From assembly GCF_001522545.3 (NCBI RefSeq), contig NC_031772.1:5501759-5565758 (forward strand): 64,000 bases of DNA, given 5' to 3'. The DNA is from Parus major. Taxonomy: Eukaryota > Chordata > Aves > Passeriformes > Paridae. Below, piece after piece: positions 52,441 through 64,000 of this stretch; positions within the stretch are counted from its first letter, which is position 1, and each line of letters begins with the position of its first letter. The position numbers and the translations under genes are program-made. The notes below the pieces were generated by a model. It did no database searches and was not told the DNA's origin. It was given only the letters and a program-made list of their open reading frames with translations.

Positions 52441-53355
52441 TGGCTCTTTTTGTCTTTTTGTTTTGCAATTCAGGCATGTCCAGTTCCCAAATACATTTAA
52501 AAATGGTAAAACCAACCCCAAATTTCATAAGCCAAACCTAATTCTTGGGGTTTTTTTGCTGAGTTTCAGTTTACAACAAGCGGAGTTGTCGACTTTCTGG
52601 GCTGAAAAAGGATCATCCTGAAGTGCTAAAAAGGCTGGAAACTGCTCCTGGCCTGGAACACAAGTCCTGGAGATGTGGAGCAGGAAAGGGTGGAGGGACT
52701 GGGCTCAGGATCTCACCCATCTCCTGCCCAGGCCTTTGAGAGGGGCTGAGAGTTTTGATAAAATCCCAACAACTTTTAAAATTTATTATTCCTTATTTAT
52801 GATCCTGAATTAAAAATGGTCCATCCCCTACTGCAGCATTCCCTCTACTCCCTTCCTCCTTCCTCACAGAGACACGTAGGGCTGGGAGGTCACCCAAAGA
52901 ACCACCAGGACCAAGAACACCCAAAAAATCCTTCCATTCCTGGAATAAAATGGACTCATGGTGGGAGCTGTGCAGCTCCAGGGCTGCTGTGATCCAGGAG
53001 CTCCGAGCAGGCTCCTTTGGTGGGAGAAAGGATGGTTTTGGGGCTGTGTGATGGTGGTACCTCCAGCTGGGATGTCCATGAGCTAACTTTTGGGCTGAAG
53101 GAGATCCTTAACATCCAACCTGAACATCAGACATGGCCCCTCCCAACTTTTCCAGCCTAGTTTAAGAGATTTGAGCCCCAGGGGTGGAAAGCCCCAGGAA
53201 AGCACAAAAAGCTGATACACAGAATTCCCTGCCTGTCTTGGGTTACAATGTAAGCTGTAACCAAAAGATAGGTGGGGCAGTGTTCTTTATCTTCCCCACA
53301 ACTCAGCCCTGGTAACTCCCTCCAGTTCACCATCACCAGCAATGGGCCACCAGGG

Positions 53356-53764
53356 TCTCACAGAATGACTTGTGAAATTACATCATCCCGTTGTCAGATG
53401 CTCCACCCAGGGGGAGGAACCAAACATTCCTACCTGGATATAATCTGAGCCTTGGAACACCATGGGAGCACTACCACTGGATTCTCAGAGGACAAGAGCT
53501 CCAAAACCACCACCAGACCTCCAGAGAAGGACCAGATCTTTTTGCAGGATCACCGCTTTGACAGAAGCCTCTCCATCACTCCAACAGGACTGCAGCCACC
53601 TTTTAATCAGACTGCTACCACCACCCTGACTGACGGGGTCAGGTCCTGCTCTGACTCTGTCAGTCCAAGCCAGTGTTTCTGTACTACTGCCTTTATCTTA
53701 ATTTTCTTCTTAAATCGTAATTCTGACTTGGAATCTCCTGCTGTTTTGCTTTCAGACTAGAACA
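53356..53764 (+). mobile_element. 5' LTR of endogenous LTR retroelement
   Basis: About 409 bp, repeated at 54562-55060 in the same orientation. The shared sequence starts at TCTCACAGAATGAC and ends CTAG(A/T)ACA. It includes a TATA-like ATATAAT at 53438-53444, conserved in the other copy. The 3' boundary ends in CA and is followed four bases later by a primer-binding-site-like sequence, as expected for a 5' LTR. The 5' boundary is less certain because a canonical TG is not visible at the start of the shared block. I cannot name the family from sequence alone; it is avian endogenous-retrovirus-like. Confidence 0.8.
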
Positions 53765-53768
53765 TTTT

Positions 53769-53786
53769 TGGTGCCCGAAGCGGGGC
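53769..53786 (+). other. primer binding site (PBS)-like sequence
   Basis: TGGTGCCCGAAGCGGGGC begins four bases after the LTR end. It has the TGG start (complement of a tRNA CCA 3' end) and the TGCCCGAA core typical of retroviral primer binding sites. The tRNA species is not identified. Confidence 0.7.
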
Positions 53787-53814
53787 ACTCCTGGAGGTGT
53801 GGCTGAGGTGTAGG

Positions 53815-54544
53815 ATGGCAGTGGTGAAGTGCAGTGTCCTCTCCTTGCAGCAAGGACTCGGGGAGCGATGGGGGAGCACCCACAGGAGAGGAAGGAGGCC
53901 TGGGGTGAGTTGGGTATGGAGAAGATGACTTTACCTGCCCGGATGGGGAAGGGTACGAAGAGGAGGATGATGACAACAGCAGGCTGTCAGCAGATGACGA
54001 TTCACAGACTGAAAAACCTGAGGCTGGTGACCTAAAGGAATTCCGTGAAGTGGAGGAAAAAGATCCTTGGGAACCGGTTGCTTCTTTTTCAGAGAGAGTG
54101 TGGAACGTGTCTCCAGATGAGATCAAAATCCCTCCTGAGCCTCCAGGCAGATGTTGTAAACAACTGCAGGATAAAATTGGTAAGTTGTATGAGAGGAAAA
54201 TGAAAGAAGGCATGGATATGAACTATATCATCCAGAAGAAAAATGAATTTTGCAACCCCAGCATCTATGAAAAACGGATCCAGTTTTGTTCCATTGATGA
54301 AACCGGTACAAATTACCCAAAGGACATGTTTGATCCCCATAGCTGGTCAGAGGATTCATATTATGAGGCACTAGCTAAAGCCCAGAAAACTGAGATGGAT
54401 AAATTGGAGAAGGCCAAGAAAGAACGTGCAAAGATTAAATCTGTGACTGACACTAAAAGGGGTACAACAACAAGCTCTGCTTCCACAACCACCACAACAT
54501 CCAGCACCACTGTGGGAGATGCCCAGAAGAGGAGGAGCAAGTGA
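53815..54544 (+). pseudogene. SAP30BP: intronless, 3'-truncated SAP30BP copy carried between two LTRs
   Basis: The parent protein (SAP30-binding protein, HCNGP) is a nuclear factor linked to the SAP30/HDAC corepressor complex and to pre-mRNA splicing. The copy starts at an ATG (53815) that aligns with the SAP30BP start codon. It then shows the acidic N-terminal region (YGEDDF, GYEEE, DDDS, TEKPEA), FSERV, SPDEIKIPPEPPGRC, LQDKI, LYERK, EGMDMNYII, NPSIYEK, NYPKDMFDPH, SWSEDSYYEALAKAQ and DAQKR. All exon junctions of the multi-exon parent are absent, so it derives from spliced mRNA. Decay: small indels in the first 30 codons put the ATG out of frame, and a TGA at 53906-53908 interrupts the frame. 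From 53909 to the TGA at 54542 the frame is open for 211 codons, with extra cysteines and other substitutions. About the last 50 residues, the 3' UTR and any poly(A) are missing; the match stops about 17-20 bp before the 3' LTR. It is probably not functional as SAP30BP. Confidence 0.93.
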
Positions 54545-54550
54545 CACGTG

Positions 54551-54561
54551 TTGAAGAAGGG
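54551..54561 (+). other. short purine-rich run before 3' LTR (candidate polypurine tract)
   Basis: The short run GAAGAAGGG directly abuts the 3' LTR start, where a polypurine tract for plus-strand priming is expected. It is short, so it is only a candidate. Confidence 0.4.
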
Positions 54562-55060
54562 TCTCACAGAATGACTCATGAAATCACATCATCTCATTGT
54601 GCGTCCCCCAGCCCTGAGGGGAGGAACCAAACATTCCTACCTGGATATAATCTGAGCCTTGGAACACCATGGGAGCACTACCACTGGATTCCCAGAGGAC
54701 AAGAGCTCCAAANNNNNNNNNNNNNNNNNNNNNNNNNNNNNNNNNNNNNNNNNNNNNNNNNNNNNNNNNNNNNNNNNNNNNNNNNNNNNNNNNNNNNNNN
54801 NNNNNNNNNNNNNNNNNNNNNNNNNNNNNNNNNNNNNNNNNNNNNNNNNNNNNNNNNNNNNNNNNNNNNNNNNNNNNNNNNNNNNNNNNNNNNNNNNNNN
54901 NNNNNNNNNNNNNNNNNNNNNNNNNNNNNNNNNNNNNNNNNNNNNNNNNNNNNNNNNNNNNNNNNNNNNNNNTTCTGTACTACTGCCTTTATCTTAATTT
55001 TCTTCTTAAATCATAATTCTGACTTGGAATCTCCCACTGGTTTGCTTTCAAACTAGTACA
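54562..55060 (+). mobile_element. 3' LTR of the same retroelement (contains assembly gap)
   Basis: Matches the 5' LTR from TCTCACAGAATGAC to CTAGTACA, with a 260-N gap replacing the centre. In the readable roughly 240 bp I count about 18-20 differences from the 5' LTR, that is about 8%, so the insertion is not recent. The gap corresponds to 171 bp (53506-53676) in the 5' copy, so the true length may differ from the N count. No clear target-site duplication is visible (5' flank …CACCAGGG, 3' flank CTGCCTCATC). Confidence 0.8.
54713..54972. other. assembly gap (260 N) inside the 3' LTR
   Basis: A run of N. By alignment with the 5' LTR it hides roughly 171 bp of LTR sequence. Open frames that cross it are not real. 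Confidence 0.98.
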
Positions 55061-55227
55061 CTGCCTCATCACTTTCTGGCAGAATCCAGGAACATTTCTG
55101 TCGTGACTTTGTCTCCACCAAGCCCTACAGGCATTCCTTTCCCAGATGCCAGCAGGAATGGGATTAGGATGAACCACAAACTGAGGGTAACCTGGGCTAT
55201 GGAACCTCATTCCCTTTGTCTCTATGG

Positions 55228-55390
55228 AAATTGTGGAATCCCAGAATGGTTTGGGTTGGAAGGGACCTTCAAGATCATGAAGTTCCACCCCCTGTCATGA
55301 GCAGGGACACTTTCCACTATCCCAGGTTGCTCCAAGCCCCATCCAGCCTGGCCTTGGACACTCAGAGGGATGGGGCAGCCACAGCGTTTC
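55228..55390 (-). repeat. CR1 LINE fragment
   Basis: Antisense CR1 3' end (CCCAGAATGGTTTGGGTTGG), inserted about 170 bp right of the LTR element. Confidence 0.92.
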
Positions 55391-57165
55391 CAGGCAACTT
55401 CAACAACCCATCCCAAACCACCACATCGGTGCCACCAGAGACCAGGTGGCATCTGCAGAGCTCCACGCAGGGACACTCCATGGCCTGGCCCCACAGAATC
55501 CTGCCCAGGAGAGGCAGATATCCAGGATTTTCCCTTTATTCCCTTCCTCCAGGCGGCAGCTGAGTGTCTCCTGGCCCCGCCCATGGCCTTGAGTGGCAGT
55601 GAATGAACTGCCCTGACATCTCCTCTTGAAGCAAAGCAAAATGTGTTGAAGGAAAACCAGTTCCAGATGTTTTCCCAGTGTTGCCAAGTTACTCAACATG
55701 TTCTGCTTTAGTTGTCAGATGCTTTCAAAGCGATTTCCCTAACTCCGAGCACGAATGGTAAGGGCTCTCCCTGGGAATCTTCTGCCTGGGGCTACCATGG
55801 ATCTGTATTTTCATAAGAAAAAGACTCAGCTAATGATTAATGTTCCCCAGAGGAAGCGGGGCCTTTCTTTGGGATTTTTCTTCAGTTATTTTTAATTAAT
55901 TTGTACAACTGGCAGCTACATGAAAGTGCAAAACTCGGGAATAACGCTGGACCCAGCTCCCTTTGCTCCTTCTCTCTGCCCACACCTGGAGCTTGTGGAG
56001 ACATCACCACCCCTCATTTGTCTGGGGATGAGAAACCCCCTCACCAGGGAGGAATCACTGCTTCCCACTGGGAATTTTCTCTGAGCAAAGAGAAGTTTGT
56101 CCACTGAAGGAAAAGTTGAGTTTTACATTAAACCCAACACGGGGCATCTTCTTTAGGGAGAAGAGATAAGATCATTGGATGAAAAAGACAAAGCCCCTTG
56201 GGTTTAAGTTCCTGGTTGGATAAATCCTTTAGAGCTCATGTTTTACAAGGTGGCTTTGGGAATGTGAAAAGCATTTGGGATTGCAAAGGGCCCTGCTCTG
56301 GTGGACACAGGGCTCAGCATCCCTGGACACACAGGGTAAGGAAGCTCTTCCCCTCCTTATTCAGGCACATTCCTTCTTTATCCAAGCACACTCCCTCCTT
56401 TTCCAGGCACATTCCCTCCACTTTGAAATAAAAATAATGCCAGTGGTGTTAAGTGAGACAATGTCACCGTCTGCTTCCCGGGCTGTTCTCTCAGAGAGCA
56501 AAGCCAGAGCGCTCGGGGATGGAGGATTAGGAGGTTGTAATGTCAGACCAAAGGCAGGAATTTTATCCGACGGGCTCCTGATGATGGACTGCTCCATACA
56601 CCACTTCCAGCTGCTCCTGCTCTGGGAACAGCCTTGTCTGGATCCATTTAAGGAGACTGGCAAAGTGTTGAATGCAGCATATGGTGCCCTAAAACCACAA
56701 AACTTATTGACAGCAGCCCAGACTCGCTACAGAAAAGATCTCCTTCCAAAGCCTCGCTCTGGGAAGACTCAGCACTTTCCTTCCACTTGCAGCAGGTAAA
56801 GCCCATCCCACGCTCCCAGAGAGGATCCGCATCCCCTGTGCTCTCTCTGGCATCTCGTTCTCTTGGGAACACCCCCTGGGAGCCACGGTGTGGATCTCCT
56901 GCCCTAGAAGCCTCTTCACTCCCAGTGGATGGGGCTCAAACCTCTCCAGTAGCCACCCAAACCAGCCCAGTTCTGCACTGGCTCCACTTCCATATTCCCT
57001 GGGATGCAACACATGCTCCTGACCTCCTAAGGGAAGCCTCCAGTTGGTGTTAGGGAAAGTGAAACTGTTTCTCACAGCTCACAGGTTATCCCAGCAAATC
57101 CCTGCCTGCACGCCCTGGAGATGACTTGGGTTGTTGGATCCCACTCCTGCAGCTCTGTGGAAATC

Positions 57166-57290
57166 ATGAAATCATGGAATGGTTTTAGGTTGTTCCACTC
57201 TCTGCCATGGGCAGGGACACTTCCTACTGGACCAGGTTGCTTCAAGCCTTGTACAACCTGGCCTTGGACACTTCCACAGCTTCTCTGGGA
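57166..57290 (-). repeat. CR1 LINE fragment, diverged
   Basis: Antisense CR1 (ATCATGGAATGGTTTTAGGT, CTGCCATGGGCAGGGACAC) with an internal deletion. Confidence 0.85.
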
Positions 57291-58812
57291 ATCCCACATC
57301 ACCCATCACCAGCCTGGTCTGATGCTCCATCACCCGTACGGCACAAGGGCTTCGGGGCAGGGAGAAGGACACACATCCCTCAGGATGGTGCCGGATCTGG
57401 ATGAGGCACAGGGACTGAGGCCGGGCCACCGCGTGCCCGCCAGCACTGCTCAGTGTCACACATGACACAATGAACAGGGCCAGTGACTCAGGGCCACTTG
57501 CTGACGCACCACACTGGGCTATTCTTCTCTCTCCCGATGAGTCGCTCCAAGATTGGACACAGTCTATCTCCGAGAGAGGCGCCTGGAATTAGCTTAACTC
57601 TTGGCAGTACAGGAGAAATCTAATTTCCTTCAGGATCCGGCTGTCTGGAGGCAGGGACGGGGCTGTGCTCCCTCCCCTGGCCTGCCTGGGAGCTTTTACT
57701 CCTTATCAGAGCAGCTCCACAACCCACTGCTCACAGAAAACCAAGGGATTGGATCCTGGTTTGCAGAACTGCTCCATGTCCAACTCTTCTGATTGGTGTA
57801 AACTAGGCTGAAATTATATGGATGTCATGAGGAATAGTCAAATGAGAGACATCCTACTTTTTGGATGGCAACAGCAAGGGAATCTGGTCAGGAAACACTC
57901 TCCACCTTCCATGAGCACCACCTCTCCCACCCCAAAACCCATGGGACAATGGGATCACAGGCCTCGTCTCTGCAGGACTTTGGGAACAGGCAACTGGTGG
58001 TGTGTAAACATCACCCCAAAGCTCTGAGATTCAAGTCAAAGCAGGAATCAAACATTCAGCTGCTTCTCAGAGCCTCTTTGGTCTGGAAATGGGCTGGAAA
58101 TGTCAGGAAACCTGTGCTTCCCACGAGATGCCTGGTACTTCCTTCTTCCAGCCAGGCAGGAAGTAGCTTTGCTCATGGGGCTCTGCTCACGGGGCTCTGC
58201 TTCACCTCCACAGACCAGAAACTACAAAACTCCTACAGGTCATCAGCTCTGAGACTTCTTGCACCCTCACAGGGATCTGGGATCCATTTGGGATGCAGCA
58301 GGACATTCCTCCTGCTCCATCCTTGTCTCCTGAAGTGACCCACACAGGGCTCTGCTGTAGGTTCCTGTCAAGAGCCAGCCTGGAAACAGAGGGACCATCC
58401 CAGCCCCTCTGGGAGCAGGGAGTGTGTTCACACCCAACTCGTGATCTTGTGCTAAAACACCCTCTCTTCCTTCCCTGCCCACACCCAGGACAAATTACAG
58501 CCCCTGGTGCCCGGCCCGGAGGCACCACCTCGCAGTGTCCATGCTGAGAACAGTTCTGGTGGGTGGGTGGAGAATTGGGAGTTTCCCAGGAAATGACCTG
58601 GGGATCAGATCCTAGAGATCTGATGTTTGTTTGGGGCTGAATCCCTGGATATGCTGAGCTCAGGTTAAAAAAAATCACCCCAAGTGAGCCGAATGAGGCT
58701 GCACCAGCCAGCACCTTGCCTGGCCAAGTCCAGCTGGGCTCCCAGAAATTTCCGGATCTGGGGGCATCCATGGATTGAAACTATTCACAAAAATGCTCCT
58801 CCCTAGCTGGGC

Positions 58813-59841
58813 TTTATTAGTGCCTCTTTGTGTGGGAGACTCTCCCTCCAAGCCAGATTTCTCCAGCCCGTTTGCCCAGTCCTCCTGCCATCCAGTCAAT
58901 GATTTGTAGCTGGGAAGCATGGAAGGATGCCTTTGGGATTCCCTGCATCCAAACTGTTGCCACGTGGGAACCCTCTCCCTCACAGCCTGTGTGCTGCTGG
59001 AGCCACATCTCCCCAACTCCTCACTGAGACCAGTCTCACCAGCCAGGAAGGACAACAGAAAAGGTTACACCAAATCATCAGGACACTTGGCAAAGTGGGA
59101 TGTGGGAATGCTGGGGACATCCCTCCTGCTCCGTGCCTCCTCCCCCTCCTCCTCCTCACACAGAGGAGCAGGAAAGGCCAGGCTGGAGGAGCAGGTTGGG
59201 ATGCAGTGAGACCAACCCCGAGTGGTACCACAGTGCAGTGTCACAGCATCCCACTCCTGTCCCCAAACGCCACCAGCCAGGCAGCGCTGCACTGGGGACA
59301 CTGCGCCCCACCGGGGCGAGTCTGCCCCGAGCCGGTGGCTTTTCCCTGGGACAGGAGTGGGCCAGGCTGTGCCGGGAGGTGCTGCCCCTCAGCCTGCTCC
59401 CTCGGGATTCACAGACCCAGGAGAAAAGGAACGAGGGCTGGGCCGACCGTCAAACCTCGGCACGGCGCAAGGGGGAGGCGCGGGCGCCCAAGGCACTCGC
59501 GGCAGCGGCCGGGGGACCCTCGGCAGTCCCATGGGGACACCCTTCGATTCCAAGGGACCCCTCCCCTCGGTCTCCCCGCCCCCGTGCTGTTCCTGCCCGC
59601 CCGGCGCCTGCGGGGCCGGGAATGCTGGCCCTGCCCGAACCCTTCTGGCGCCGGGTCCCGCAGCCCTGTGCGCGTTAGAGACTCTTCACCACGGGGATGC
59701 CCCGCGAGCAGCTCTTGGGGGATGTGCGGGGGTGCGTGTGCGCCACCCCCAATCCCGTGCCTCCCATTGGAGGAATAGCATGTGCCCCCCTTATGGAAAA
59801 AGATCTGGCGTTCTCCTTGGAGGTCGGCTCTGCCCTCTGTG
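58813..59841 (-). other. NALF2: candidate NALF2 3' UTR
   Basis: Downstream of the NALF2 stop codon on the minus strand, the first good AATAAA poly(A) signal is at 58818-58813, about 1.0 kb from the stop. The end of the UTR is a guess; a more distal 3' end near 51.1 kb is possible. The stretch includes a GC- and CpG-rich patch at about 59440-59720. Confidence 0.35.

Positions 59842-64000
<4,159 letters not shown>

Larger units (their letters stand above)
41510..53355. other. intergenic spacer between EDA and the LTR element
   Basis: No gene is recognised. The stretch holds CR1 fragments at 41938, 42898, 44415, 45425, 46058, 47880 and 49965, the (CAA)n tract at 44541, A/T-rich low-complexity sequence at 52240-52440, and a minus-strand 3'-UTR-like patch at 51060-51560. 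The remaining stretches (for example 42000-42890, 43000-44400, 46330-47870, 48150-49950, 50320-51050, 52450-53350) show no exon or element I can support. Confidence 0.6.
55061..58790. other. spacer between LTR element and NALF2 3' end
   Basis: Contains CR1 fragments at 55228-55390 and 57166-57290. The rest, including 55400-57160 and 57300-58790, shows no exon, RNA gene or further element that I can support. Confidence 0.6.

Noticed and set aside
53815..54544. An ordinary LINE-made processed pseudogene of SAP30BP
   Set aside because: It lacks the 3' UTR, poly(A) and flanking duplication, and is framed on both sides by LTR-element parts.

Overview
The window is nuclear DNA from a bird. It carries about 29 fragments of CR1 LINEs, nearly all short 3'-end pieces. 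It also holds spliced genes with GT-AG introns, a GC-rich promoter island and an endogenous LTR element. The gene content (EDA and NALF2 in the same order and relative orientation as on human Xq) matches the segment that is chromosome 4p in chicken and 4A in passerines. That chromosome assignment, and a passerine host, are inferences from known synteny. Nothing prokaryotic is present.

Layout. Positions 1-41061 are the 5' part of EDA (ectodysplasin A) on the minus strand. Coding exon 1 is 40792-41061 and exon 2 is 4969-5074. They are separated by a 35.7-kb intron full of CR1 fragments, some short tandem repeats, an 851-N assembly gap and several AT-rich, repeat-free blocks that could be regulatory. 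Exons 3-8 (collagen and TNF domains) were not found and must lie to the left of position 1. The EDA promoter sits in a CpG island at about 39.66-41.38 kb, backed by a (CCCTGT)n-type repeat.

Positions 41.5-59.8 kb are the spacer between EDA and NALF2. At its right edge, 59842-60917 holds the last two coding exons of NALF2 (FAM155B/TMEM28, an auxiliary subunit of the NALCN sodium-leak channel), also on the minus strand and therefore upstream of EDA. Its first exon lies beyond 64000.

The most unusual object is at 53356-55060. Two related LTRs (about 8% diverged over the readable part) flank an interior that has a primer-binding-site-like sequence but no gag, pol or env. Instead the interior is an intronless copy of most of the coding sequence of the host gene SAP30BP. 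The copy starts at the SAP30BP start codon, 28 bp after the primer-binding site. It stops inside the coding region, immediately before a short purine run and the 3' LTR. It has no 3' UTR and no poly(A). This looks like a host mRNA captured by an LTR retroelement rather than an ordinary processed pseudogene. It carries an early stop and a frame shift, but the remaining frame of about 211 codons is open.

EDA and NALF2 are not known to work together; their adjacency is ancient synteny. No complete gene lies in the window.
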